The notes below the pieces were generated by a model, which saw nothing but the letters and a program-made list of their open reading frames with translations, searched no databases and was not told the origin of the DNA. A program made the translations under genes and the position numbers. Source: Myxococcus guangdongensis (lineage in GTDB: Bacteria; Myxococcota; Myxococcia; Myxococcales; Myxococcaceae). From it: DNA of 64,000 nt. The DNA lies in assembly GCF_024198255.1 (NCBI RefSeq), contig NZ_JAJVKW010000001.1, positions 744,001 through 808,000 on the forward strand, in the 5' to 3' direction. Shown one piece after another: positions 43,109-58,768 of this stretch. How positions within the stretch are numbered: position 1 is the first letter of the stretch; each line of letters begins with the position of its first letter.

Positions 43109-43146
43109 CGGCCGGGTGACAGGCGTTCTCTTCCGCCACCCGGCCG
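43109..43146 (-). promoter_or_regulatory. Hairpin in the rpsB-tsf spacer
   Basis: CGGCCGGGTG and CACCCGGCCG (43109-43118 with 43137-43146) form a perfect 10-bp stem with an 18-base loop, between the rpsB stop and the tsf start. A few T residues follow on the minus strand. Probable attenuator or processing stem that sets the ratio of S2 to EF-Ts. Confidence 0.5.
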
Positions 43147-43176
43147 CCACGAAGACACTGGAGTGAAACGGGGGGA

Positions 43177-44157
43177 TTACTCCGCCGCCGTCTCGCCCGC
43201 GGGCGCCTCGCCGCCCTCGGCCGCGGGCTGCTCGGCGACGGCCGGCGCGCCCTTCATCTCGACGAGGGGGCCACGGCGCTCGCCGCCACGGTCACGGTCG
43301 CCACCACGGCGGTCGCCGCCGCGGTCATTGCGGCGCGGGCCACGGCGGTCATCACGCTCACGGCGGTCGTCACGGCCCTCGCGCTCCTCCTGCTCGTCGC
43401 GGTCCGCCGCGCCGGAGGCACGGTAACGGGCCGCGCCCTCGATGCAGGCCTCGGCGATCTTCGACGTGAAGAGCTTGATGGAGCGGATGGCGTCGTCGTT
43501 GCCGGGAATCACGAAGTCGATGCCGTCCGGATCGCAGTTCGTGTCGACCAGGCCAATCACGGGGATGCCCAGACGGGTCGCCTCGTGGATGGCGATGTGC
43601 TCCTTCTTCGGGTCGATGATGAAGACGCAGCGGGGCAGCTTGGACATCTCCTTCACGCCGCCAAGGTTCTTCTCGAGCTTCTCGCGCTCGCGCTCCAGCG
43701 AGGCGACTTCCTTCTTGGGCAGGCGCTCGAAGGTGCCGTCCTCGGCCATCTTCTCCAGCGTCTTGAGCCGGTCGATGCCCTGCTTGATGGTCTTGAAGTT
43801 GGTCAGCGTGCCACCCAGCCAGCGGCTGGTGACGAAGAACTGACCGGCGCGCGCGGCCTCCTCGCGGATGACGTCCTGCGCCTGCTTCTTGGTGCCGACG
43901 AAGAGCACCGAGCCGCCGCGGGCCGTGATGTCCGCCACGAAGCGGAAGGCCGAGCGGGCCATCGTCACGGTCTTCTGGAGGTCGATGATGTAGATGCCGT
44001 TGCGGGCACCGAAGATGTACGGCTTCATCTTCGGGTTCCAGCGCTTGGTCTGGTGGCCGAAGTGAACACCGGCCTCCAGGAGCTGCCGCATCGTGATGCC
44101 GCCGGCGGCGGCCATGGCCTGCTGCTGGTTCTGCGTTTCCTGCGTGTCGATCGACAT
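43177..44157 (-). CDS. rpsB: 30S ribosomal protein S2 with long charged tail
   Basis: 326 residues from ATG 44157 (GGAGA upstream). Core S2 blocks: [118 protein letters not shown]. From about residue 246 an 80-residue tail follows, rich in Arg, Asp, Glu and Gly (repeats of DRR/RGGDRR type) and ending Ala/Glu-rich. E. coli S2 has about 241 residues, so this disordered extension is an addition. First gene of the operon. Confidence 0.97.
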   Translation of the reverse strand: MSIDTQETQNQQQAMAAAGGITMRQLLEAGVHFGHQTKRWNPKMKPYIFGARNGIYIIDLQKTVTMARSAFRFVADITARGGSVLFVGTKKQAQDVIREEAARAGQFFVTSRWLGGTLTNFKTIKQGIDRLKTLEKMAEDGTFERLPKKEVASLEREREKLEKNLGGVKEMSKLPRCVFIIDPKKEHIAIHEATRLGIPVIGLVDTNCDPDGIDFVIPGNDDAIRSIKLFTSKIAEACIEGAARYRASGAADRDEQEEREGRDDRRERDDRRGPRRNDRGGDRRGGDRDRGGERRGPLVEMKGAPAVAEQPAAEGGEAPAGETAAE

Positions 44158-44524
44158 GTTGTTTCTCCGGTTCGTCCGCCACACCCGAGCGAAGCTCCGG
44201 CCGTGACATCCGGGGCAGGGCCACTCCTCGCGGAGGGGACCTCACCCACGGGTGCACCGGCGACCGGCACGGGCGTGTGTGAAGTGGGTACGACTGAGGG
44301 TAGATACCCCCACCCCAGACTACGAGGCGGGGGGTCCTTAACAGAACCCTTCCGGGCGGCGCAAGCTTCGCCTCACCGCCCGTGCCGGGAAGCAGGCGCA
44401 AAGCCCCCTCCCCCGCCCTCCAGGCGTCCTGTGGCCCCCGGAAACACCACCGGCGCGGTCCGCCGCCCGAACCTCGGGGCGGCGCCGCGCCGGCGCCTGG
44501 ACATCCCTGGGGAGGCAGGACCGC
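44158..44524. other. Spacer between secA and rpsB
   Basis: 367 bases without a gene. It must contain the terminator of secA and the promoter of the rpsB operon (both minus). GC-rich self-complementary sequence around 44481-44497 (GGCGCC repeats) could terminate secA. A weak promoter candidate on the minus strand is TTGCGC, 17 bases, TTAAGG near 44336-44365. Confidence 0.35.
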
Positions 44525-47374
<2,850 letters not shown>

Positions 47375-47546
47375 TCGTTGACTCTCTCGCGGCCGGAGAA
47401 TCCTCGAAGGACGGCGGCGAGTGAAGGGAAATCCCTGGAGATGTAAGGGAGGGCTGGTGGGAAACCACGCGCGCCTCCGTAAACTTCCTCTCGGCCGGTT
47501 GCCCAGCGCGCATCGGTTCAGAGTAAAGCGGAACCGAGCCCACGCA

Positions 47547-48740
47547 ATGTCCCCTTCACGAAATCCCCGCCGCCGGCCTGTCCGGGGCGCTTCCGCCAAG
47601 CCCCCCGCGCGCCGCCCCGGCCCTCCGCCCTCCAGGAAGCCCTCCCCCCAGAAGGCCCAGGCCGCCCCCGCGCGCCCCACGCCGCCCCCTGCCCCACCGA
47701 GGGCGCGGATTCCCTCCATGCCCGCACAGACACAGCCGCCGGTTGCCGGGCGCTGGCTGTGGACGTGCCGGGCGGGCTTCGAGGCGCACCTCTTCGAGGA
47801 GCTTGCCTGGGCGGAAGCGGCGCCCCGGCTGCTGGGAGACGCCCTGGTGGAGAGCGAGCGCAGCCCGAGCCCTCCTCCGGCCTTCGCGCGGGCCGGCTAC
47901 CAGGTGGTCGTCTCCCTGCCCCCTGGCGCGCCCGAGGTCCTGGCGGAGGCGGCGGCCCGGGCCATCGGCGTGCTTCCTGGCGCGGGCCCCTGGGTCCTCC
48001 AGTCCTTCACGCCCGACAGCCCCCGGGGCAATCCCCTGGCAGCCCTGGCGGAGGCCCTGGAGGCGGCGGTGAAGGCGCGGCTCCCCTCGGAGCGGCTGCT
48101 CGAGGACGGGGCCCGGGCGAAGGAGGCGGGCGCGCGGCTCGTCGCGCTCTGCGTCGCTCCGGACGGGGTGACGATGGTGGGCAGCGTCTTCGCGCGGGAG
48201 GCCCTGTCGCTGGCCCCCGGTGGACGTCAGCGCATGCGCCGCGAGGTCGAGTCCCCCTCCCGTGCGGCCATGAAGCTGGAGGAGGCCCTGGCCGGGCTGG
48301 CCTTCGAGCCCGGGCGCGGAGACGTCTGCGTGGACCTGGGCGCGGCGCCGGGTGGGTGGACGCAGCGGCTGGTGGCGCGGGGCGCGAAGGTGGTGGCGGT
48401 GGACCCGGCGAAGCTGATGCCGGAGCTGGCCTCCCACGGCCGGGTGAAGCACGTGCAGCAGAGCGCCTTCGCCTACGCGCCCGAGGAGCCCGCCGACTGG
48501 CTCTTCTGCGACATGGCCTGGCGCCCGCTGGAGGTGGCGCAGCTGCTCGCCAAGTGGGGGCGCCGGGGCTGGGCCAGCCATCTGGTGGCCAACATCAAGC
48601 TGCCCATGAAGGACAAGAACCCGGTCCTCGTGCGCGTGCGGCACACGCTCGTCGAGGAGGGCGGCTGGGAGGGCCTCACCGTCCGCCAGCTCTACCATGA
48701 TCGGGACGAGGTGACGGTGACGGCCCACCGGCTTCGCTGA
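47547..48740 (+). CDS. rlmM: RlmM-type 23S rRNA 2'-O-ribose methyltransferase
   Basis: 397 residues if started at ATG 47547, 340 at ATG 47718. RlmM methylates the ribose of C2498 in E. coli 23S rRNA. N-terminal THUMP-like region [20 protein letters not shown], then the Rossmann methyltransferase: [14 protein letters not shown] (first catalytic Lys), [20 protein letters not shown] (SAM site), [14 protein letters not shown] (Asp), [13 protein letters not shown] (Lys). The stretch 47547-47717 codes for an Arg/Pro/Ala-rich basic extension with coding-like GC3, so I prefer the longer form, but neither start has a good ribosome site. Confidence 0.88.
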   Translation: MSPSRNPRRRPVRGASAKPPARRPGPPPSRKPSPQKAQAAPARPTPPPAPPRARIPSMPAQTQPPVAGRWLWTCRAGFEAHLFEELAWAEAAPRLLGDALVESERSPSPPPAFARAGYQVVVSLPPGAPEVLAEAAARAIGVLPGAGPWVLQSFTPDSPRGNPLAALAEALEAAVKARLPSERLLEDGARAKEAGARLVALCVAPDGVTMVGSVFAREALSLAPGGRQRMRREVESPSRAAMKLEEALAGLAFEPGRGDVCVDLGAAPGGWTQRLVARGAKVVAVDPAKLMPELASHGRVKHVQQSAFAYAPEEPADWLFCDMAWRPLEVAQLLAKWGRRGWASHLVANIKLPMKDKNPVLVRVRHTLVEEGGWEGLTVRQLYHDRDEVTVTAHRLR

Positions 48741-48797
48741 CACTCGGGCGGGAAGCGCCTGCGCGAGGGCGCGTGACGCGCTAGAGAAGCGCGTGAG

Positions 48798-49505
48798 ATG
48801 CCCTATCCGCTCGACGACGCCACCGCCACCGCCCTCATCGCCCTCTACCCCTGGGTGCTGACCCGCTCTCCCCAGGCGCCCGTGCAGGCCGCCGTCGAGG
48901 CGCTCCTCCAGGCCGAGCAGGCCCGACGCGGTCACCCCGACGCGAAGACGGGCGCGTTCCAGGTGCCCGCCCTCACCCAGGGCAGCCTCCTGAAGGAGGA
49001 GTACGACTTGTCCACCCACGCCCACCACGACGGCTGGCGCGTGGGGGCCGTCATCGCCGACGTGAAGGGGATGATTTCGCACAACGCGCGCTTCGGCTTC
49101 GCTGTCGGCGACGCGATTCTGCGCGCGACGGTGGAGTCGCTCGCCGCCCAGTACCCGGGCGCCAAGGTGGTTCGACTGCACCCGGATGCCTTCGCCGCGC
49201 TGCTCGTCCCCACCTCGCAGCTCACCGTGAAGGAGGACCTGGCGGGGCCCACCCACGAGCGCCTGGTCCAGGATGTCCGCCGCGTGCTGCCCGAAGGCAC
49301 GCCCGACGCGGAGGTGCCGGCCTGGACGGTGAGCCTGCTGGAGGTGACGGTGGACGCGCCCTCGCACTGGCAGGTGCTCGGGCCCCTCATCTGGGCCGAG
49401 CTGGAGCGCGCGCACGTCATGCAGCGCAGCGGTCGGGCCGATGGGCTCCAGCGCCGACGGCTGCGCCTGGACGCCTCCATCCCCGGGCAGGCGACGTTCC
49501 TCTGA
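48798..49505 (+). CDS. Degenerate GGDEF-domain protein
   Basis: 235 residues. Residues about 80-200 follow the GGDEF fold: VGAVIADVKGMISHNARFGF in place of the usual DIDxFKxxND loop, AVGDAILRATVESLAAQY as the typical helix, then VRLHPDAFAALLVP where an active enzyme has RLGGDEF. The HPDAF (128-132) change removes the catalytic glycines and acidic residue, and there is no RxxD inhibitory site five residues before. It is therefore not expected to make c-di-GMP or to bind it at the I-site. The N-terminal 70 residues have no recognised domain. Fifty-seven bases after the RlmM-type gene, probably co-transcribed. Role unknown. Confidence 0.7.
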   Translation: MPYPLDDATATALIALYPWVLTRSPQAPVQAAVEALLQAEQARRGHPDAKTGAFQVPALTQGSLLKEEYDLSTHAHHDGWRVGAVIADVKGMISHNARFGFAVGDAILRATVESLAAQYPGAKVVRLHPDAFAALLVPTSQLTVKEDLAGPTHERLVQDVRRVLPEGTPDAEVPAWTVSLLEVTVDAPSHWQVLGPLIWAELERAHVMQRSGRADGLQRRRLRLDASIPGQATFL

Positions 49506-49848
49506 CGGGAGGGGCGCATCGCCCTGGCGGCGCGCTCCCATCCCGCGCACAGCCTCAGCGTCGAACCCGCCTGGACGCGTGTATTTCCGGGCGGGTGACG
49601 CGCCTCTGGCTGGATGGAGACGTCACCTACGGCCTCGGAGTCGAACCCGCGGAGAGCCGCGGCCCCGAGTCGTGCTTCGACCAGGCTTCGCGGCCTCGTG
49701 GGGACTCTCGTGAGCCCACCTTCGAAAGGACCGCGCCTGGGACACCTGTCACCGGGGCGGACCTGGGAAGGTCCGGCGTCCCTGCGTATCGAGTGCTCCA
49801 GGAACCACCTGCCCCGAGCACGCTGCCCGGGGCCCTTCGCGCCTCGGG
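49506..49848. other. Gene-free spacer with hairpin and repeat-like sequence
   Basis: 343 bases between convergent genes. Inverted arms ACCCGCC (49565-49571) and GGCGGGT (49590-49596) could terminate the upstream gene. CTCAGCGTCGAACCCGC and CTCGGAGTCGAACCCGC recur about 80 bases apart, so part of the spacer is a short direct repeat. Open frames here look like chance. Confidence 0.45.
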
Positions 49849-50760
49849 CTACTCCTCGAGGATGAACTTGCGCGGGTTCTGCGGGATGCCGTTGACGCGG
49901 ACCTCGTAGTGCAGGTGCGGTCCGGTGGAGCGGCCCGTGTTGCCGACCGCGGCGATGAGCGCGCCGCGCTTCACCCGGTCACCGGCCTTCACCAGCATCT
50001 TCGCCAGGTGGCCGTAGCGCGTCTTGATGCCGTAGCCGTGGTCCACGACGATGACGTTGCCGTAGCCACCCTCCAGGCCCGCGAACACCACCGTGCCGTC
50101 CGACGGCGAGTACACTTCCTTGCCGTGCGGGGCCGCGATGTCGAGGCCCGAGTGCATCACCCGGTCCGCCGTGTACGGGTCCACGCGCTGACCGAAGTCG
50201 CTCGTCACCCAACCGCGCGCCGGCCACACCGACGGCGTGGAGGCGAGCAGCGACTTCTGGTCCTGGAAGTACGCCTGCAGCTCCTGGAGGCTCTGCTCCT
50301 GACGGGTGGCCTCCGCGCTCAGCTTGTCCAGCCGGCCCATCAGCAGCTTGGGCGTCTCCGTCGTGGTCAGCTGGGTGAACTGGGTGTCCGTCGTCGGCAC
50401 CCGCGCTTCCGGCTCCGTGGGGCCCATCGCCAGGTTGCGCTGCGGGTCCGACAGCAGCGTCATCGCGCGCAGCTTCTGGTCGAAACGCTCCACCCGGTCC
50501 AGCGTCGAACCGATGTGCTCGATGCGCTCACGCACCGACTTGAGCTGCGAGCGCAACGTCAGGTTCTCATCCCGGAGGATGCGGTTCTCCGAGGCATCCG
50601 CGGCGACCTGGAAGTAGTGGATGCTCGCGCCCGCGCCCAGTCCCACGACCAACATCAGCCCCATCCCCACCTGCATGAGGAACGAGCGCTGGATGGTGTA
50701 CCGCTTCACCGGCGCGTCGTGGTCCGGGATCACCATCAACGTGAAGGACTTTTTCGCCAC
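49849..50760 (-). CDS. M23/LytM peptidoglycan metallopeptidase, membrane-anchored
   Basis: 303 residues. Cytoplasmic start AKKSFTLMVIPDHDAPVKRY, one transmembrane segment (about 27-48, LMQVGMGLMLVVGLGAGASI), a coiled coil (about 58-95, ENRILRDENLTLRSQLKSVR) and a linker with a second helix. The C-terminal LytM domain contains SDFGQRVDPYTADRVMHSGL (zinc-binding H-x3-D start) and GPHLHYEVRVNG (HxH motif), so the zinc site is complete. It should cut peptide cross-links in the cell wall. The N-terminal arrangement is common in Myxococcus M23 proteins. A promoter-like TTGACA/TAGCTG lies upstream. Confidence 0.92.
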   Translation of the reverse strand: MAKKSFTLMVIPDHDAPVKRYTIQRSFLMQVGMGLMLVVGLGAGASIHYFQVAADASENRILRDENLTLRSQLKSVRERIEHIGSTLDRVERFDQKLRAMTLLSDPQRNLAMGPTEPEARVPTTDTQFTQLTTTETPKLLMGRLDKLSAEATRQEQSLQELQAYFQDQKSLLASTPSVWPARGWVTSDFGQRVDPYTADRVMHSGLDIAAPHGKEVYSPSDGTVVFAGLEGGYGNVIVVDHGYGIKTRYGHLAKMLVKAGDRVKRGALIAAVGNTGRSTGPHLHYEVRVNGIPQNPRKFILEE

Positions 50761-50896
50761 GGGACAGCTCCCTGCTTGCGTGGGACATCCGGCGCCAGAA
50801 GCTAAGTCGCTCCCCGGCGCTCAACACCTCCCCCCACCGCCACACCCCGCCGGCTCCGTCACCTGACGGCGTCTGTCAGGATTGGAAACGTTTGGG

Positions 50897-50926
50897 CAGC
50901 TACCATTCAGCTTCCAAGAGTGTCAA
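50897..50926 (-). promoter_or_regulatory. Sigma-70-like promoter for the M23 gene
   Basis: On the minus strand TTGACA (complement of 50921-50926), 18-base spacer, TAGCTG (complement of 50897-50902). It lies 137 bases before the M23 start, in the spacer after the PP2C gene. Confidence 0.45.
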
Positions 50927-50979
50927 GGTCAACAGTGACCTGACGAGGTGTTTGCCGGCCACCACTTCGTGAGTCGCCG

Positions 50980-51819
50980 TCAGGCGGCGACCCGCACCAG
51001 GATGACGGTGATGTTGTCGTCGCCGCCGCGCTCGTTGGCGAAGTCGATGAGGCGCTTGGGGATGTCCTCGAAGGACTTCGCCTGGGCCACCACCTCGTGG
51101 ATCTCCTTGTCCTCGAGCATGTTGGCCAACCCGTCCGAACACAGCAGGAACACGTCGTTGGGCTCGGACACGAGGCCCATGACGTCCACCTGCACCTCCT
51201 CCTCGAAGCCGACGGAGCGGGTGATGATGTTCTTGTAGCGGGAGTGCTTGGCCTCCTCCGGCGTAATCATCCCCGCCTTGATCTGCTCGTTGACCAGCGA
51301 GTGGTCCTCGGAGATCTGCTGGATGAGGTCGCCCCGGATGAGGTAGGCGCGGCTGTCTCCCACGTGCGCGAAGAAGGCGTGCTCCTCGCGGACCACCAGG
51401 GAGATGACGGTGGTGCCCATGCCGGACAGGCGTGGGTCCTCCTGCGCCGCCGTGTAGATGGCGAGACACGCCCTCTCCACGGCCGTGCGCAGCGCCTCCG
51501 GAATCGGTGAGTCCTGGAGGTGAGGCACGGAGAGGAAGGGGTTGTCCTTTCCTTCCCGTGCCCGGCGCAGCTCCTTGTCGATGGTCTCGACGGCGATGCG
51601 CGACGCGGTACCACCCCCCGCGTGACCGCCCATGCCGTCCGCCACGACGTAGAGCTGGAGCTCATCGTCGATGAGGAAGCTGTCCTCGTTGTGATTACGC
51701 TTCCGCCCGACGTCCGTCAGGCCAGCGGAAACGACTTTCAGGCGGGAGGCCGCGGTCTGCCCTGCGGTGTTGGACACACCAAGGATGCTATGTGAGACCC
51801 AAGGATGGGGCAAGGACAC
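50980..51819 (-). CDS. PP2C-type Ser/Thr protein phosphatase
   Basis: 279 residues from GTG 51819 (AAGGT upstream); GTG 51777 is an alternative start giving 265 residues. Bacterial PPM/Stp-type domain with the metal-binding motifs GLTDVGRKRNHNEDSFLID, VVADGMGGHAGGGTASRIAV, MGTTVISLVVREEHAFFAHV, GDSRAYLIRGDLIQQIS, LCSDGLANMLEDKE and RGGDDNITVILVRV. Soluble, Mn2+/Mg2+-dependent; dephosphorylates Ser/Thr kinase targets, which myxobacteria have in large number. It follows recN by 18 bases, so the two are probably one transcript. Confidence 0.93.
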   Translation of the reverse strand: MSLPHPWVSHSILGVSNTAGQTAASRLKVVSAGLTDVGRKRNHNEDSFLIDDELQLYVVADGMGGHAGGGTASRIAVETIDKELRRAREGKDNPFLSVPHLQDSPIPEALRTAVERACLAIYTAAQEDPRLSGMGTTVISLVVREEHAFFAHVGDSRAYLIRGDLIQQISEDHSLVNEQIKAGMITPEEAKHSRYKNIITRSVGFEEEVQVDVMGLVSEPNDVFLLCSDGLANMLEDKEIHEVVAQAKSFEDIPKRLIDFANERGGDDNITVILVRVAA

Positions 51820-51837
51820 GGATGACCTTGCAGTGCG

Positions 51838-53577
51838 TCAAGCCGTCCGCCGGAGGCGTCCCCGGGGTGCTCCCTCGGGTCCGGACTCCCGGCGGGTCCT
51901 GGGCGCCCCCAGGGAACGGTGGGCCGAGCGCACCAGGGCCTCGGCTGCTCCCAGCGCCTCGCGCGTCACCTCCACGCCGGACATCATCCGGGCCAGCTCC
52001 CGCGTCCGTTCGCTCCCCGCCGCCAGCACCGTCACCTGGGAGACGGTGCGCTCGCCCTTCACCGCCTTGCGGATGAGCAGGTGCGCGTCCGCGTAGGCCG
52101 CCACCTGGGGCAAGTGGGTGATGCAGAGCACCTGACGGTGGCCGCTCACCTCCTTGATCATCCGTCCGACGACGTCGGCAATCGCGCCGCTGACGCCCGC
52201 GTCCGCCTCGTCCAGCACGTACGAGCCGCACGCGTCGCTGTCCGCCAGCGCCCGCTTCAGGGCCAGGAGCAGTCGGCTCGCCTCGCCGCCCGAGGCCACC
52301 TTCGCCAGGGGCCGCGCCGGCTCACCGGGGTTCGCGCTGAAGAAGAACTCCACGTCGTCCAGGCCGTCCGGACGCAGCACCTCTCCGGGCGTCACGCGCA
52401 CCTCGAAGGCCGCCTTGCCCATGGCCAGGTGCCCCAGGCCCTCGCGCACCTGGGCGGAGAACTCCACCGCGCTCTTCGCGCGGACCCGGGACAGGGCCAG
52501 GGCCGCCTTGCGAGCGCGCTCCTCCACCTTGCGGCGCTCCGAGGCCAGTTCCTCGAGCACCTCCTGGCGGTTCTCCAGCGTGCCCAGCTCGGTCTCGAGT
52601 TCGCCGCGCTTCTTGAGCACGCCGTCCAGCGTGGCGCCGTGCTTGCGGCACAGCCGCTTCAGGCCATCCAGCCGCTCCTCGACGTCCCGCAGGCGCGACG
52701 GGTCCGACTCCAGCCCCTCCACGTACCGGTTGAGCCGCCGCTGCGCCTCCTCCAGCTCCGACAACGCGGTGCTCAACGACTGCGCCACGGGCGCCAGCGT
52801 CGCGTCGCACTTCACCGCGTCGTGCACCAGGCCCAGCGCGCGGCCCACCGTCTCCAGCGCCGAGGACTCGTCGCCAGCCACCAGCAGCTCCGCCTCCGCG
52901 CCATGGCGCTTGAGCTTCTCCGCGCTCGACAGGCGCTTGCGCTCGGCGTCCAGCCGCAGGTCCTCGCCCGCCTCCGGGTCCAGGCGCGAGATTTCGTCGA
53001 GCTGGAAGCGCAGGAACTCCGCGCGCTCGCGCACCTTCGCCTCGTCCCCGCCCAGGGCGTCCATGCGCGCGTCCACCTCCCGCAGCGCCTGGTACTCCCC
53101 GAAGTAGGTCGCCAGCGGCGCCTCCATCTCCCCGTACCTGTCCAGGAGCACCCGGTGCAGGCCGGAGTCGAAGAGGCTCACGTGCTCGTGCTGCCCGGCG
53201 AGGTCCACCGCCCCCCGCGTCAGCTTCCCGAGCACGCCCACCGTCACCAGCGCGCCGTTGACGTAGACCTTGCCCCTTCCGGTGCGCCCCAGCACCCGGC
53301 GCACCAGCACCTCGTCGCCGAGGTCCGGCAGGCCCAGTTCCTCCAGGCGTGTGCCCAGGACGGGTGTCCGCGCGAAGACGCCCTCCACGGACGCCTCCTC
53401 GCAGCCGGCGCGGATGACATCCGCGTCCGCCCGCCCTCCCAGCAGCAAGCCCAATGAATCCACGAGGATGGACTTGCCCGCACCTGTCTCACCCGTGAGG
53501 ACGGTGAGGCCGGCTCCGAACGCCACCTCCACCTCCTCGATCACCGCCACGTTCGAAATCCGCAGACCCAGCAGCAC
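51838..53577 (-). CDS. recN: DNA repair protein RecN
   Basis: 579 residues from GTG 53577, with GGAGGG 7 bases upstream. SMC-like ATPase acting in double-strand break repair. N-terminal LGLRISNVAVIEEVEVAFGA, Walker A LTGETGAGKSILVDSLGLLL, long coiled coil (about 155-370), C-terminal signature LAKVASGGEASRLLLALKRA, Walker B YVLDEADAGVSGAIADVVG, and QVLCITHLPQVAAYADAHLL. A LexA-box-like sequence overlaps the upstream region, consistent with SOS control. Transcribed with the PP2C gene downstream. Confidence 0.95.
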   Translation of the reverse strand: MLLGLRISNVAVIEEVEVAFGAGLTVLTGETGAGKSILVDSLGLLLGGRADADVIRAGCEEASVEGVFARTPVLGTRLEELGLPDLGDEVLVRRVLGRTGRGKVYVNGALVTVGVLGKLTRGAVDLAGQHEHVSLFDSGLHRVLLDRYGEMEAPLATYFGEYQALREVDARMDALGGDEAKVRERAEFLRFQLDEISRLDPEAGEDLRLDAERKRLSSAEKLKRHGAEAELLVAGDESSALETVGRALGLVHDAVKCDATLAPVAQSLSTALSELEEAQRRLNRYVEGLESDPSRLRDVEERLDGLKRLCRKHGATLDGVLKKRGELETELGTLENRQEVLEELASERRKVEERARKAALALSRVRAKSAVEFSAQVREGLGHLAMGKAAFEVRVTPGEVLRPDGLDDVEFFFSANPGEPARPLAKVASGGEASRLLLALKRALADSDACGSYVLDEADAGVSGAIADVVGRMIKEVSGHRQVLCITHLPQVAAYADAHLLIRKAVKGERTVSQVTVLAAGSERTRELARMMSGVEVTREALGAAEALVRSAHRSLGAPRTRRESGPEGAPRGRLRRTA

Positions 53578-53611
53578 GCGCGCCCTCCAATGTCCGTACG
53601 ACGGCTCTGGC

Positions 53612-53628
53612 ACTGAACACCCTAACAG
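53612..53628 (-). promoter_or_regulatory. Candidate LexA (SOS) box upstream of recN
   Basis: Minus-strand CTGTTAGGGTGTTCAGT matches 14 of 17 positions of the Myxococcus-type LexA consensus as I remember it (CTRHAMRYBYGTTCAGS), including the full GTTCAG half. It lies 35 bases before the recN start. Confidence 0.45.
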
Positions 53629-53722
53629 GTCCCCCTGACACTGCACAGGCATTCAGCCCCACCGGACGGATGGAGGGCGGGTGAGGGCGGGGCCAGTTGG
53701 AGCCCCAACCCTTTGTTCCGAC

Positions 53723-56992
<3,270 letters not shown>

Positions 56993-57126
56993 AGGCCCCA
57001 GGCTCCTAGCGCCGGGGAACCCCTGCCACTAGCACAGCAAGGGGGCTCCCGCTCGCGGGAAATGTGGATGAGTCCGCCAGCGGAAGCAGCCACCGGCATC
57101 AGGCTATGAGAGCATCAACGTTCGCC

Positions 57127-58113
57127 ATGGCTCGGACCGTCCGCCCCCGTGTCTTCGTGACCCGCCAGCTCCCCGGGGAGGCCCTCGGGCGACTAGGCAG
57201 GCTCGTGGACCTCCACGTCTGGCCCGAGGAGCTGCCACCCTCCCGTGACACCCTGCTCGCCGAGGCGGCCCGCTGTGAGGGGCTCGTCACCCTGCTGACG
57301 GACCGGGTGGACGCTCGCCTGCTTGCCCAGGCCCCGGGCCTGCGGGCGGTCAGCAACGTGGCCGTCGGCCACGACAACATCGATGTACCGGCCTGTACGG
57401 AACGGCGGGTGGTGGTGGGAAACACCCCAGGCGCCCTCACGGAGACGTCCGCGGACTTCGCCTTCGCGCTGATTCTGGGGCTCGCCCGGCGCGTGGCGGA
57501 GGCGGACGCCCATGTCCGGGCGGGCCAGTGGCGCACCTGGAGTCCCACCCTCCTGTTGGGGACCGACGTGTACGGGGCCACGCTGGGCATCGTCGGGCCC
57601 GGGGCCATCGGCTCCGCGGTGGCCCGGCGCGCGAAGGGCTTCGGGATGCGCATCCTCTACGTGAGCCGCGAGCCCCGGCCCGCCCTGGAGCAGGAGACGG
57701 GGGCCCGGCGCGTGGACAAGGCCACGCTGCTGGCGGAGGCGGACATCCTCACCCTGCACGTGCCCCTGACGCCCCAGACGCGGCACTGGGTGGGGCGCGA
57801 GGAGCTGGCGGCGATGAAGCCCGGGGCGCTGCTCGTCAACACCGCGCGAGGCGGCGTGGTGGACCCGGACGCGCTCGTCGAGGCCCTGCGAGAGGGCCGC
57901 CTGGGCGGCGCGGCCCTGGACGTGACGGACCCCGAGCCGCTGCCCCCGGACAGCCCCCTCATGGGCCTGCCCAACGTCCTGCTGGCGCCCCACATCGCCA
58001 GCGCCACGCACGCCACCCGGGGGCGCATGGCGTCCATGGCGGTGGACAACCTGTTGGCCGCGCTGGAAGGACGGCGGCCCCCTCACTGCGTCAACCCCGA
58101 GCTCTTCCCATGA
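57127..58113 (+). CDS. D-isomer 2-hydroxyacid dehydrogenase (glyoxylate/hydroxypyruvate reductase type)
   Basis: 328 residues from ATG 57127 ([19 protein letters not shown]); ATG 57106 also possible. Substrate domain: [23 protein letters not shown](P)-binding domain: [20 protein letters not shown]. Catalytic set complete: Arg in [16 protein letters not shown], Glu in [15 protein letters not shown], His in [16 protein letters not shown]. The order and spacing fit GyaR/GRHPR-like enzymes that reduce glyoxylate or hydroxypyruvate, rather than SerA, which carries an ACT domain. The stop overlaps the apt start by 4 bases. Confidence 0.92.
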   Translation: MARTVRPRVFVTRQLPGEALGRLGRLVDLHVWPEELPPSRDTLLAEAARCEGLVTLLTDRVDARLLAQAPGLRAVSNVAVGHDNIDVPACTERRVVVGNTPGALTETSADFAFALILGLARRVAEADAHVRAGQWRTWSPTLLLGTDVYGATLGIVGPGAIGSAVARRAKGFGMRILYVSREPRPALEQETGARRVDKATLLAEADILTLHVPLTPQTRHWVGREELAAMKPGALLVNTARGGVVDPDALVEALREGRLGGAALDVTDPEPLPPDSPLMGLPNVLLAPHIASATHATRGRMASMAVDNLLAALEGRRPPHCVNPELFP

Positions 58114-58664
58114 ACCTGCCCGCCGCGAGCCTCGCCGACACCACCCTCGTCGATGACCTGAAGGCCTGTCTGCGCGACGTGCCGGACTTCCCCAAGCCCG
58201 GCATCGTCTTCAAGGACATCACCCCCGTGCTGGCCGACCCGCGGCTGTTCGGCCGCGTCGTCAACGCCATGTCCGCGCCCTTCCGGGGACAGCACATCTC
58301 CAAGGTGGTGGGCGTGGAGGCGCGGGGCTTCCTGCTGGGCGCGCCCCTGGCCCTCGCGCTGGGGGCGGGCTTCGTCCCCGCGCGCAAGCCGGGCAAGCTG
58401 CCCTATCGCTCCGTCGTCGAGCGCTACTCGCTGGAGTACGGCGCGGACGGGCTGGAGATGCACGAGGACGCGCTCGTCCCGGGGGAGCGCGTGCTGCTGG
58501 TGGATGATGTCCTGGCCACGGGCGGCACGGCGGAGGCCGCCGCGCGGCTCGTGACGCGGCTGGGTGGAGAGCTCGTCGGCTTCAGCTTCCTCATCCACCT
58601 GGGCTTCCTCGACGGCGCCAGGCGCCTTTCGCCCACGCCCGTCACGACGCTGCTGACGTTCTGA
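58110..58664 (+). CDS. apt: Adenine phosphoribosyltransferase
   Basis: 184 residues; ATGA overlap with the dehydrogenase. Makes AMP from adenine and PRPP in purine salvage. Motifs: [20 protein letters not shown] at the N-terminus, [38 protein letters not shown] (hood), and the PRPP-binding [20 protein letters not shown]. Full length, complete active site. Confidence 0.96.
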   Translation: MNLPAASLADTTLVDDLKACLRDVPDFPKPGIVFKDITPVLADPRLFGRVVNAMSAPFRGQHISKVVGVEARGFLLGAPLALALGAGFVPARKPGKLPYRSVVERYSLEYGADGLEMHEDALVPGERVLLVDDVLATGGTAEAAARLVTRLGGELVGFSFLIHLGFLDGARRLSPTPVTTLLTF

Positions 58665-58768
58665 GGCAAGGGCCGACCCGGGCCCCCGCCCCTTCCCCGC
58701 TCGCCTGCTGCGACGCTCCGTTCGTGTGTCCACCCTCTGACGAGAAGCCTCGTTCCACAGGGGGAGAC

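Noticed and set aside
43265..43420. Short GC-rich repeats in the 3' part of rpsB as CRISPR-like or DNA repeats
   Set aside because: They are codon repeats for the Arg/Asp/Gly tail of S2, in frame and of variable length, not spaced direct repeats.
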